This document shows positions 1 through 10,270 of a stretch of DNA of 64,000 nucleotides, in pieces. Positions within the stretch are counted from its first letter, which is position 1, and every line of letters begins with the position of its first letter. Source of the DNA: Sabellastarte sp. h YS-2021 (lineage: Eukaryota > Annelida > Polychaeta > Sabellida > Sabellidae); contig OZ024931.1 of the NCBI GenBank assembly GCA_964017235.1, positions 141,238,033-141,302,032 of the forward strand. The letters run 5' to 3'. The notes beneath the pieces were generated by a model that was given only the letters and a program-made list of their open reading frames with translations, ran no database searches and was not told the origin of the DNA. The position numbers were made by a program, and so were the translations under genes.

Positions 1-636
1 GGCTGGACCACTGCAATTCACTCTTCTTATCCCTCACAGATTTTGAGTTAAGGAGATTGTAGCTAGTCCAAAATTCACTGTGCAGGATTGTCACCCGTTC
101 CTCTAAATTCTCTCACATTACCCCTCACCTAAAAAAACTCCATTGGCTACCAGTTAGATACAGGGTACAATTCAAAATTGGTCTTATTACATACAAAATA
201 CTCAAGCAGGGTCAACCAGTTTACCTAAGAGAATTAATCCACCCCTACTCCTCTTCTAGAAACACAAGGTGAAGTACCCAGAAACTTAAATTCCTTCACA
301 CCGCCACCACCTTTGATCGCAGAGTTCACAAGTCAATAAAACACTTTTCTAACTCCTTTAGTCACTATGCCCCTTCCCTTTGGAACTCTTTCCCTTCCCA
401 TGTAAGAAATAGTCCCTCTGTTGCATCTTTTAGGAAGCACCTTAAAGCTCACCTCTTCAGCTCTAGCTTCCCAACCTAGTCTTTCTTCCCTCCCGGTCAC
501 ACCCACAATCCTGGATTGCCGACCTTGAATGCCCCTTGACTTCCCTAAGATTATGCTTTTGTTGGTTATCGCACTGAGTTCCTCTTCATGGGGAAGATAT
601 TGCACTTGCAAAGTAGTAGATTAAATTAGGTTAGAT
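1..636 (+). mobile_element. 3' end of a non-LTR retrotransposon (CR1/L2-like LINE), decayed
   Basis: One frame from base 3 to 479 encodes the C-terminal part of a LINE reverse transcriptase: a DHCNSLF block, then HITPHLKKLHWLPVRYR, then an APSLWNSFP block and a closing SFRKHLKAHLF. These are the conserved tail motifs of CR1/L2-type proteins. The frame is interrupted by TAG at 60-62 and TGA at 270-272 and ends with TAG at 477-479, so the copy is dead. Bases 480-636 look like the 3' UTR, closing with a GATTAAATTAGGTTAGATG-type tail as in many LINEs. The element continues to the left beyond the window. Clade assignment is from memory of the motifs and is tentative. Confidence 0.8.
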
Positions 637-639
637 GAG

Positions 640-1190
640 GGCTTGTATAACCACTGGGTCCCCACTGTTTGGATCCTCTTTTGTCAGATGTTTCTTGGAA
701 AGAAAGCCTCGTGATGGGTACAGGGATATCTTTGACCAGTTAGATTGGTGTCTAATACTTCTGTTTTGCTAAGCATGTATCTCACGTCTAGGCCAACCCA
801 AGGGCTAAGAGAAAAAATGCCTTGAAGTCAAATGCTTCAAGGAGGCCTCTTTAACTGGTTCAAAAGGAACCTTTGTCAGCTGGTGCAAAACCAGGGAGAG
901 GCTTCAGGAGGGGACTCCCCTCTGGCGTTTGGGTCTGTCTCTGTGGAAGCTAATCCCAGAGACTAGTGAGTTTTTCATTCTTGCTGATATTAATGGGTTG
1001 AGTTCTCCAGTTTATCAGATATGGCTGATCTGCAACCATCAATGATGTTGGGCTGTAACGTCCTGTCCTGAAACAGGTACATAAGGAAGACAGCAACTGA
1101 CTTTACAGGGGGTGCCCTGAAGTCCACCTGATTAGTGATGCACCACCTGTAAAATGGTCCAATTTGCCTCATAGACTGATCTGGTTGATA
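640..1190 (-). mobile_element. DIRS-like tyrosine recombinase fossil (YR retroelement)
   Basis: The minus strand carries the N-terminal helical domain of a DIRS-type recombinase (FYRWCITNQVDF, then LQPNIIDGCRSAISDKL) near 1000-1170. Downstream pieces match the same protein family: a FDFKAFFLLALG stretch near 810-840 and a GSKQWGPSGYTSP stretch near 640-670. The reading is spread over more than one frame, so the copy is broken in several places. Only the recombinase portion is present. It abuts the LINE tail on its left. It is a separate copy from the YR element at 4.9-8.9 kb and the DIRS-like element at 25.6/43.7 kb. Confidence 0.7.
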
Positions 1191-1254
1191 CTTTTATTAG
1201 GAGCCTGAATTCTTGTTGTCACTGCCTCAGACGTCAGTCGGTAAAGTTTTTCGT

Positions 1255-2310
1255 GACACTTAAACCAAGAACTTACACAGTGATCTGGTCATCCCCAAAC
1301 CCCACTACTGACCACAAAGTTGGATGCCTGTGGGGAGGCATTGTTCTATCACTAGACATGAATTTGAAGAATGCATTGCTAAAGTGCATGTCTTTACTGT
1401 GAAGAATGACAGATGCCGAGATAGCCCTTGTGAGCTAAAAATAGAAATTTCTGGTTGGTGTGTTATGTGACCAGCTCGTAAGTTATCGTGTTGTTTTGTG
1501 AAACTTAAACAGGCAAATGCACAGTATTCTGCTCATCCACAAACCCCACTAACGACACCAAAGGTCGGGTCAATGAGAAAAGGACTGGTATCACAGCTAG
1601 ACGTGAGTTGTGAAGAACGCACTTCCGACTTTCCTGGTCGGTGAATCACATGATCAGCTTTGTGACCTGGTTCATGAATCATATGCCCAGCTTCGTGTAG
1701 ATGACGTCAGAGGTCGTGTTGAGCTGCCGGTTGGCTGATGCTTTAAAAGCAGAGAAGCCTGAACCAGTGTGCTCTAAAGATGAAAATCCTGGTCAGTGCC
1801 GGTTTGTATTTGGTACCAATGCACTCCGAAGAGGTAGGAAGCTGTGTAGATAAATTTCTTTCTTTATGATAAAACCAGGCAACTTAAACAGTGACCTGGC
1901 CATCCACAACCCCCAGTACAGACAACAAAGCTGGGTCTGCAAGGGAGGAACTGATATCAATAGACGTGAGCAGAAAAAATGCAATTCTTTATCTTGAGAT
2001 GACGTCAGTGAGAGTGTTCTATTGTGAGGTCTGCTGAACTGAAGCTTGCCGGTCGACTATGCTTTACAGCAAAGAAGTCTGGACCAGTGCGTTCCTGAAG
2101 ATTAAGATACTAGTGGAGGTTGGTTCACCTGAGCTTGCTGGTCGACTGATGCTATACAGCAGAGAAGTCTGGATCAGTGCACTCTGAAGAAACCTGAAGA
2201 ATACATCTGATACTTCTGTTGAAAAATACTAAATACTTGAGCTGGCTGGTGTGACTGATGCCTTACAGCAGAGAAGTCGGTACCAGTGAGCTCTGAAGAA
2301 TGCACCTCTT
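1255..2310. repeat. Diverged short direct repeats (two motif families)
   Basis: Motif family 1 occurs three times (about 1258, 1500 and 1880): ACTTAAAC...CAGTGAYCTGGYCATCC, then CAAACCCCACT, then CAAAG, then TAGACGTGAG about 100 bases on. Motif family 2 occurs four times (about 1722, 2041, 2132, 2238): GAGCTTGCYGGTCGACTGATGC, TTACAGCAGAGAAGTC, CCAGTGYGCTCTGAAGA. Copies are strongly diverged and irregularly spaced, so this is an old local amplification. The palindrome TGACGTCA occurs near 1694 and 2001. No coding sequence is recognised here. Confidence 0.55.
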
Positions 2311-2682
2311 CTGTTGGGCAATTCCTTCTATTTATAGATATAAATACTGATGTTTCTTTCGTGATTGCAGCTGGAAGCTCACAGAAGGAACATTCAAACA
2401 AAAGACATAGATGAAAATACCTTGTAAGTAGTATATCCATGATTCTTCTTAATATTGTCGATTTGCCCCTAACAACACAATTGTTGATTGGAAGGAAACT
2501 GGCTGCCTTGATATTTCTCGTCGTTTACTGCCCTATCATCAACACTAAATTGAGTCAGCTAGGGAGTAATAATAATAATAATGCAAACTTTTTCCTTTAA
2601 AAACTCTGTAGATGTAGCAAAACATGTCTGCATAGTGCACGTGCCAAACGAAAAAAATGATATGACGTCATGTTGTCTAGAC

Positions 2683-2835
2683 AGGAAGCAAATACCATGT
2701 GCCACCTGGCGAGCACACAGTACTGGGACCGGCCAGCCGCTGGAAACACAGGACGTGTTTTTCTGGCATTTGGCAGGCCGGTCTGCACCGACCGAATTAG
2801 CAATTATCCATTGGATAGGATGCATTAACGCAATA
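2683..2835 (+). mobile_element. Partial copy of a palindromic MITE (family A)
   Basis: The right half matches the right half of the complete palindromic element at 22.47-22.73 kb: the core near CTGGAAACACAGGA, the segment with GCACCGACCG, and the shared end AGCAATTATCCATTGGATAGGATG. The left arm is poorly preserved or missing. Reading frames crossing this stretch on both strands are by-products of the palindrome. About 740 bases to the right (2,840-3,580) hold nothing I can recognise. Confidence 0.6.
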
Positions 2836-3583
2836 AAATTGTTGTGTTCATGTGATGACATGTGTACACCTGATCCAGCGGTGAACTGTTCAGTGAGGCA
2901 AATTTTCAAGAGTGGTGTCTGGGCATCACGTTTGTCAGTCCCACCCATACCGGAGAGGTGTAAACATGGGCTTTACTTTATATGTAGAGGTTGCCAGGGT
3001 GCTGTTGGGGTCATCACAGGTCAAATGTGTGCCAAGGGTTCTGATTGGCTATAATAGAATTTGGGGTTAAAAGTTGAAAGTTTTTGATTTGGTTTGAATT
3101 TTTAGAGAGCTGGACAGACATGTTTATTTTTGTAGCTCTCAGTATGGAACATAACCAGATATTTTAAAGTTTTTATTGTGTTATTTAAAGCTTTTAAGAA
3201 TACACTGGATGGTCATTTAGTATTTATATTGTCATTTTATATGCGTTTGATGAACTTTTGTGAATGTGCACTCTGAACAGTGACATCTCAGACCGGGACT
3301 GATTCGAGACAACCTCAAACTTTGTTTGCCTGTGTAGAAAGGGACGGTTTACCCTAATTTGTTTAAAAACTAGTCCTTTGCACTTGCATACCCAAATTTT
3401 GACTGTGCTTGTTGTGTTCAGCTCCTCAGGTCGTTTTGTGTGTATTGTATAGTGTTGTGTGAACAATGGGAAAAACAATAGTAAATGCTGGGCTTGTGAC
3501 AGTAAACACTGTTCACCCACTGACAAATGCTGACTGTCCAACTAAACTTCACAGTGTAATTAAACGGAGTTCCAAGTTTAATT

Positions 3584-3648
3584 ACCTGGGGTGTAGGATA
3601 CCAGTTGTTTCACAGACTGTGACACAACTGGTATGCTACACCCCAGGT
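3584..3648. repeat. Near-perfect 25-bp hairpin
   Basis: ACCTGGGGTGTAGGATACCA... is followed after about 15 bases by its reverse complement with one mismatch (ACAACTGGTATGCTACACCC...AGGT). The stem is about 25 bp and the loop TTCACAGACTGTGAC. The stem is GC-richer than the surroundings. It may be a tiny foldback element or a structured transcript; nothing here decides which. Confidence 0.7.
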
Positions 3649-3710
3649 ACATCAACCAAAATCCCAAGAGCAATTAACACCTTCAACCCAACGGCAAACC
3701 AGTACAGATT

Positions 3711-4555
3711 GTGTATGTGAAAATCCCCAGATTGAAAATCTCTGAAAATCAGCAGACCCATAAAAAATCTCCAGATGGGGCTTAGAAAATCCCCAGATCA
3801 AAAAAATTCCCAATACAATACCATTGACAAATGTATTGTTATAGTGTTTTTGTTTGTCTTTGTCTATGTTGCAGCTTCAGATAATTTTTTTGCGCTCCCT
3901 TTTCCCCCTTTTTTGTTAAAGAAACCATATTTAGCTATAGTCTTTACATTGACAAATGTATTATGTTGTCTTTGTTTCTCTTTGCCTATGATGTGGCTTC
4001 CAATTCCTGTCCTCTTCAAATCAAATTTGTGGTCCTCTCTTTTCTTTTTTATGATTCATTGATTAAAGAAACCACTTTTAACTGTAGTTTTTAATCTACC
4101 GGTTCCAGGAATGCATGTGGCTTCCAATTAAGCAGATCATATTTGTAGTCCCCACCCCATGGATCAATTCATTAAAGAACTATTTTGTAACTGTATTCTT
4201 TAATCTACCTTTTTGTAGAGTGGCCCTAGCTGTTAATTGCTATCAGGGGAAGTGGCTTTTATTTGTCCCATTATCTATAGATAGGTAGGCTGATTACCTC
4301 TATGATCTCTCCACATTTAGGCACTTTAATGTATGCTGTGGAACCCATTCAAATACCTTTCAAATCATTAAGGGTTGATAAGGTTAAAGGTATCTTACAG
4401 GAGCTTTTGTATATTTATATTTTTTGATCTAGAAATTTTATTTTTACTTTTTGGGGATTTTTTTTTATCTGGGGATTTTCTAAGCTCCATCCGGGGTTTT
4501 CTATGGGTCTGCAGATTTTATGGGGATTTTCAATCTGGGAATTTCCAACGTACAC
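3711..4555. mobile_element. Foldback MITE with about 100-bp terminal inverted repeats
   Basis: The left arm 3,711-3,812 (GTGTATGTGAAAATCCCCAG..., ...GGGGCTTAGAAAATCCCC) is the inverse of the right arm 4,449-4,555 (...GGGGATTTTCTAAGCTCC..., ...CGTACAC). Between the arms are three diverged direct repeats built on ATTAAAGAAAC and GTGGCTTCCAATT. No target duplication is obvious. There is no transposase, so it is non-autonomous; the superfamily is unknown. Confidence 0.75.
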
Positions 4556-4699
4556 CATTAGATTGACTTATTATTAATAGAATTTATTAATTATGCACTA
4601 ATATCAATTTTCCCATGTAGCAGAACAAATAGGAACTGAAAATAAATAACAAGTATGGCTATATACAAAAATAATATACTTTACCAGTTAGCATATTCT

Positions 4700-4872
4700 T
4701 AAAAAGAAGTAAAGACATTGCAATGTAAAAGTAATGTGATTTCACATTACTTTAAAAAAAATGTATTACATTACACATTACTTTTCCTTTTTTAATGTAC
4801 ATTACACATTACATTACTTTGGAAAATGTAATGCATTACAGGGCATTACACATTACCATTACCCCAGGCCTG
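4700..4872. mobile_element. hAT-like transposon end, ATTACACATTAC-rich
   Basis: Dense CATTAC/GTAATG repeats end at ATTACCCCAGGCCTGG. Read on the minus strand this gives CAGGCCTGGGGTAATGG, the CAGNNNTGGG form typical of hAT termini. Only one end is seen. Assignment by terminal motif alone; modest confidence. Confidence 0.4.
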
Positions 4873-5460
4873 GTCACAGTTGAAAGCTATTGAATGGGAG
4901 AAGCATTTGAAAGGGTACTGGGACACACAGTTGTTTGACCTGATCAAATACGGAACATGCAGACGCATACTTGCATGCAAAGGTGGAGTTTAAAGTGATC
5001 ATGGGTCCTTTTATAATGCATCTATTTGATAACTTTCATTTTTAACTCTTCATGATGTATCAGAAGAATGATTGTGACAAGAGGCCCAAAGATGCGTCTG
5101 TAAATCTAGGTATTGACAAAAGCTCTTATTTAGCCACAGACTTCAGTCTAACATTTCCCACTGTAGCCAACATAACTGACGTGTTGAAGTTGCATGGAAA
5201 GGGGGCTCATCTGTGCAAAATAGACGTGAGCAGAGCATTTAGGCACGTGAAGGTCGATCCATTTGACTATGACCTCTTGGACTTGAAATGGCATGATGTG
5301 ACGTTCTTTGACACCTCTCTCCCATTTGGGAGCAGGAACAGAACATAGAGTTTTGAGCATTTGAGTGACGCCATTTGCTTCATGATGTGTCAAGCCAACT
5401 ATGACATCATAAATTACGTCGACAATTTTGTTGGGGTGGGCACGTCATCTGTTGTGAAAC

Positions 5461-5885
5461 GTACATACTAGCGGTGGGAGCTAGTATGCCAGATCGAGCA
5501 TAACTTGTTAGAAGCAAGTTGAACTTGAGTTAAACTCGAGTAATTTTCGGGATAAGATATTTCGTTTGTTAGCTTTTAATATAGAAAATATTTCGCATAA
5601 CCGTACATGAGACAAAACGTTTACCTGGAAATGGCTTTCGCGATATAATTTAAGTTAAATGTTCATTTATTTAAGCTAGAATAAAGTAAAAATGCAATAT
5701 ATTTTTGAAAATTTCAGATATTTCTATTGTTTTGGTGAAGTGTCAGTCGTAGATGGTTAAAATATTGATGTTTTTCAAAAACTCGAGTTTCACTTGCGTA
5801 GATCAATGTTATCCCAATTATCGCCCATGATTGTGACAAGTTACAACTCGAGTTTCAGTCAACTTGTCCCAGCACTAGTACATAC
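5461..5885 (+). mobile_element. hAT MITE (5,469-5,877) with 8-bp target duplication
   Basis: GTACATAC stands at 5,461-5,468 and again at 5,878-5,885, an 8-bp duplication fitting the nTnnnnAn pattern of Ac-type hAT elements. The termini are TAGCGGTGGGA and, inverted, TAGTGCTGGGA (9 of 11 matching), also hAT-like. The 409-bp body has CTCGAGTT-type subterminal repeats and no coding capacity. It interrupts the YR retroelement RT: matching RT peptides lie directly on both sides. A second, interrupted copy lies at 12.35 and 16.2 kb. Confidence 0.88.
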
Positions 5886-6042
5886 AGCCACCTCCTGGCA
5901 TTGCTGGGAATGCAAGGTCTTGACATCAGTCACAGGAAACTGGGCTTGGGGGTTGAAATCGACACTGTAAATGAACCATCGCCATACCACAAAAAAACTG
6001 ATGCGTATTGTTACTCTGATGCAAGAATGGAATGGATTACCT

Positions 6043-6845
6043 CCCAGTAAACATTTTTAGGTTTTGCAAACGTTTGAAAAGAAACGTTTGGCAATGGTTA
6101 AAAAATGATGGTACGAAAACCATTTGTAATAGAATATTTTTAAAATGTTTTATAAAAAACGTTTATTAAACATTTAACGATAAAAGTTAGAAAAACGTTA
6201 TAAATGAACATAATAATGCCTGAATAATAATGGGGTCAGGGGTCAACTTCATTATCTTTGTATGGTTGCTCACTATTGAAAATAATATTTTTATGTCTAA
6301 AATTGTAAGATAGTGGCTTACAACTTGTGCCCCCATTCAATTCTTACTTTTAGGGATTGCAGGTGGGGCAATTTTTGACAAAGTCCTCTAAAATCCCCTA
6401 TTACTGCTCACCGCCATCTTTGTTTGGACATGTTTGAAGGTGAAGGTTTAAAAATATGGGTTTAAAAAACGTTTTTGACAGAATGTTTTTAAAACATTTG
6501 ACAATCAATGTTGTTTAAACATTTTATGTGTACTCTTTATCAAACATTTCCTAATGAATGTTTTGAAAAATATTTCCAGCAAAACTTTTATTTCTTCAGC
6601 TATTTTAAAAATGTATTTAAAACATTTCCAGTCAAACCTAGCTTCTTGAGTTATTTTATAAATGTTTAATAAACGTTTTCAGTAAAAACGTTTGTATAGA
6701 GAATGTTTTTAAAACGTTTTTCAAACATTACAGCATAAACGTTTACTTTGAAACATTTAGAAAACCAAAGATAGGGTTTAATTAGGTTTTAAAAACGTTT
6801 TGTGAACATTTAAACCATTTAAAAACGTTTCTAATGTTTACTGGG
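6043..6845. mobile_element. Non-autonomous DNA element built from AAACGTTT motifs
   Basis: The terminal inverted repeats are CCCAGTAAACAT (6,043-6,054) and ATGTTTACTGGG (6,834-6,845), perfect over 12 bp. The interior contains more than ten AAACGTTT or AAACATTT palindromes on both sides, giving extensive self-complementarity. A 2-bp CT flanks both ends but is too short to be convincing as a target duplication. Superfamily not assigned. It lies inside the YR retroelement, between RT and RNase H. Confidence 0.75.
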
Positions 6846-7456
6846 CTACTGCTCCAAAACCCAATTGCAATCATTATTGGGGCACGTCAAGTCCTCATGT
6901 TTCTTTTTGAATTGCATCCTTGAGATACTAAGAGCTAATTATGACAAGGTGACCATAATTTAAACTCAAGCCTTCAAATGCGACCTGCAATGGTTTGACA
7001 AATTTGTCAGCACTTATAATGGTGTGTAGTTTTTTTACCACAGCAAGGTTTTGGGCACCATGACCTTGATGCATGTCTGCATGGTACGGGGGGCAGGTGG
7101 GAGAACATAGCTTACCATGTTCCTATTCAAAAACAGTACAAAAACCTTGTAATAAAAAAAATCACCCACTTAAAAATGCTAAACATTTTGGTTGCTTTCA
7201 GACTGTTTGCAAAGTTTTGGAAAATTCACAAAATTAGGGTTAAATGTGACAATCTCTCGTAGTACAAGTCTTGAACACTGGAAAAGTGAGAGATGTATTC
7301 CTAGGGGCTTGCATGAGTAACATATGGATAGTCATGGCAATTCATGATATTAAGGCAGTCTATTGCCATGTCCCTGGTAAAGAAAATGTGGTGGCAAATT
7401 TATTGTCATGTTGGCAAAACACTTCATATAAGCATGCAGAATTATATGTTTCCAAT

Positions 7457-8853
7457 CCGACATGGATCTAAGTCCCTGAAGGTGTTCTGGACTTGGACTC
7501 GGAGACCTGATTACTGTGTTCTAACAAATGCTGCCCTTTGTTTCAAGCCAACCTCATCTGGGGTGGTATTCACTAACATTCCTAATCTTAATCCTATCTT
7601 AATCATAAAATTTAACCTAGCATTGACCTTCAAATAACTGAAACAGACCCAAATAAAACAGAATTTACTAAATTTAAATTACAACTATGTCGCAATTGAA
7701 AGTCTTAACGAAGAGAGTGCACAATAATGACATATTTTTATGACGAAAATTTTAAAGTTAGGACTAAGACTAAGATAGGAATGTTAGTGAATACCGCCCC
7801 TGGCTTCCCTCATGTTTCAAGCTTACCTGAGAGTCAGCTGCTGACAGTCAGAGGAACCGTGAGACCAAAAATCATTCAATGTTACCACCTGCCCTTCAGA
7901 AATTTTGTTGGTTTCTGTATATGTAGCATATTGAAATAAACTGTATCACAATTGAGCATATCATGGCTTATCTGGAATTTCTGATACAGAATGGGGTTTG
8001 TCTACACATGGTAGCAAACAATGTATTAGCGGGGATTAGATAACACTCTCCTAGAACATCCTCATATAAAATATGTTCAGAGTCAATGAGGATTAATTGA
8101 CCTCTTGCAGTTACCCAAAGACATTTCATTTCGTTAGACACTCTCACAGCATTAGTCCGTCTATGTGAAAACCTGGCTTGTGGCCAGACGTTCAAGGCCA
8201 TTTTCTTGATGGTCTTCTTTGGCTTCATGTGCATATCTAACCTGGTTCCCCACTCATATTCTCAATTTGACCCATCACGTAATTTAACTCTGGCAGATAT
8301 CACCTTCCAGAAACGCACAATGAAAGTCCACATGAAATGGTTGAAAACATTGCAATCATGGGACAAAATTCACACCATAATATTATCAAGGTTGGCCCCT
8401 TCCCCCTTGTGCCCTCTTTCGGCTCTTAAAACAACAGTCTCCACTAATGTACCTGGTTTACAGGCTTCCTTGTTTCAAGTTATAACCAAAAATGTTTTTG
8501 TGATGGTCACAGAATCTATGCTTAGAAAAGTCCTTTCCAAACTAAATATTAAACTGGGTTTCCCACCAGCATACCTAACATTTCACACATTTAGGCAGTC
8601 TGGTGCCACATGCACCTTTAATGGTCATGTTCCCATCCAGGCGATTAAAACACATGGTTCATGCGTTTCTGATTATGTATAGACATACATCCAGCAGGGT
8701 GAGCAACCCACTGCACAAATTGCAATCCGACATGGATCTAAGTCCTTGAAGGTGTTCTGGACTTGGACTCGGGTATCTGATTACTGTGTTGTAACAAATG
8801 CTGTACTTTGTTTCAAGCCAACCCTGAGAGTCAGCTACTGAGAGCCAGAGGAA
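7457..8853 (+). repeat. Direct repeat pair flanking the YR recombinase region
   Basis: 7,457-7,559 (CAATCCGACATGGATCTAAG...TTTCAAGCCAACC) recurs at 8,716-8,822 with few differences. The following piece (CTGAGAGTCAGCTGCTGACAGTCAGAGGAACC, near 7,826-7,858) recurs at 8,823-8,853. The first copy is split by a MITE. Internal and terminal direct repeats belong to the known architecture of Ngaro-type elements (split direct repeats), so this could be an original part of the element rather than a later duplication. Confidence 0.75.
7561..7799. mobile_element. MITE with GGGYGGTATTCACTAACATTCCTA termini
   Basis: The left end GGGTGGTATTCACTAACATTCC matches the inverted right end GGGCGGTATTCACTAACATTCC with one difference. 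The second arm layer (CTTAATCCTATCTTAATC against CTAAGACTAAGATAGG) extends the inverted repeat. CTG flanks both ends (7,558-7,560 and 7,800-7,802) as a possible 3-bp target duplication. No coding capacity. It splits the first direct repeat of the host YR retroelement. Confidence 0.75.
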
Positions 8854-8890
8854 CCTTATATGACAAGAATGCAGAAAAATTGTACTGTGT

Positions 8891-9420
8891 CACCAGCTTT
8901 GGTTAAAGACTGAAGCGGATGAAATTCAAAAGGACAAAAATTATGCTGGACATAAGTAGTTTGCTGACTGGCAGTATTTTTTCAGATCCAGACAATCCTT
9001 GCGAAGTACTGAGCCATGCTGAGGCTCCAACTTGTTGACAAATATAACCTAGATCCAATGTACAGGATATGACAAATGGGCACAGGCAGGCAGAGAGAGA
9101 GGCAAACACATGAGGTTATCACTTACCACGTATCCACTAGATGTCAGCACTAAGCAGGAAATTCAAGAAAGTATCTTTTGGGTAACCTACTATTAAACTG
9201 CTAGTCATATGCCAATATAAGCTAATTCACTGTGAAATGGTTCCTGTTTTGTCTGCCACCTCTGTTCATGGAGGAAAGAAGAAAATATTTGTATTTGTCA
9301 GCTATTTTGTGGGACACCAAACAAGCCAGATCATTGTCTAATCTTGTGGAGTGAAAGGTCACTTAACCCTACAGATCTTCTTCAGCACAGTTTGTATCCA
9401 CGACCTCAAACCAGAATAAA
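8891..9420. other. Stretch without recognisable features
   Basis: No coding motif, inverted repeat or member of the window's repeat families was recognised between the end of the YR retroelement and the tandem array that starts near 9,425. Short open frames here have no family resemblance. Confidence 0.5.
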
Positions 9421-9424
9421 AGTT

Positions 9425-10270
9425 TTGCAATGGCAATAGTTGTCAGGTACTGCTGAAAATCTAAGCAGCTCCAATCTGTGCAGAGGTATGGAATGCACAG
9501 AACCCATAAAAATACTTGTAAGTCCAACAAACAGAAAGAAATTTATGCCGTGGCATCACTTGTTGCAAGTTATTGCCGAAAACTAATCAGCTCCAATCTG
9601 CGCAGGGGTATGGAATGCAAAGAACCCATCAAATTATTTATAAGTTCAAGGGACAAAAAATAAAGTGTTCCATGGCAACACTTGTTGACAGGTAGTGTTG
9701 AAAAACTAGTCAGCTCCAATCTGTGATGGGTCTTGGAATGCAAAGAAAAAAAAACACACAAATAGTTATATATAGGTAGAATAAACAGAAAAAGTGTTGC
9801 CATGACTACAATTGTTGCTAAGTATTGCCAAAAAACTAAGCAGTTCCAATCCATGCAAAAAAACCCACAAATATATTTGAATATGGGTCCAAGAAACCGA
9901 AAAAAGTGTTGCCATGGCAACAATTGTTGCCAGCTATTGCTGAAAAACTTATCAGCTCCAATATGTGCAGGGTTATTGAAGGCAAAGAACCCATAAAATT
10001 ATTTATAAGTCCAAGAAACAGACGAAGGCAAAGAACCCATAAAATTATTTATAAGTCCAAGAAACAGAAGAAATGTGTTGCCATGGCAACACTTGTTGCC
10101 AGGTATTGTTGAAAAACTAGTCAGCTCCAATCCATGCAGGGTTTGAAATGCAAAGAACCCACAAAAATGTTTATAGTCCAAAAAAAATATAAAGTGTTGC
10201 CATGGGGCTTGGAATGCAAATAACCCATAAAAACTTTTTAAACCCAAGAAACATGAGAATGTGTTGCCAA
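9425..10270. repeat. Tandem repeat array, unit about 125 bp, six to seven copies
   Basis: The unit reads CAGCTCCAATCTGTGCAGGG, TGGAATGCAAAGAACCCATA, AAATTATTTATAAGTCCAAG, AAACAGAAAAAGTGTTGCCA, TGGCAACACTTGTTGCCAGG, TATTGCTGAAAAACTA. CAGCTCCAAT or a close variant lies near 9,470, 9,590, 9,711, 9,841, 9,951 and 10,121, with a degraded seventh copy after 10,200. One unit carries an internal duplication of about 50 bp near 9,979-10,073. Each unit contains the palindrome TTGCCATGGCAA. Open frames here are repeat artefacts. Confidence 0.85.

Larger units (their letters stand above)
4873..8890 (+). mobile_element. Ngaro/DIRS-like YR retroelement fossil, multiply interrupted
   Basis: In order on the plus strand are RT (near 4,900-5,460: IDVSRAFRHVKVDP, then DTSLPFG, then INYVDNFVGV), an RT continuation near 5,886-6,040 (LLALLGMQGLDISHRKLG), RNase H (7,180-7,470: FAKFWKIHKIRVKCDN, then CHVPGKENVVANLLSCW), and a tyrosine recombinase (7,960-8,690: LTFHTFRQSGATCTFNGHVP, the HxxR box). 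This RT-RH-YR order is that of DIRS/Ngaro-type retroelements. The copy is a fossil broken in many places, and three DNA-element insertions lie inside it (separate entries). Direct repeats flank the recombinase region. Confidence 0.85.

Noticed and set aside
1690-2670. Three TGACGTCA palindromes as a CRE-type regulatory cluster
   Set aside because: Two belong to diverged repeats and one to a MITE; no promoter or gene is associated.
2559-3054. 157-residue plus frame and 129-residue minus frame
   Set aside because: Both cover the palindromic MITE copy and have no protein motifs; typical palindrome artefact.
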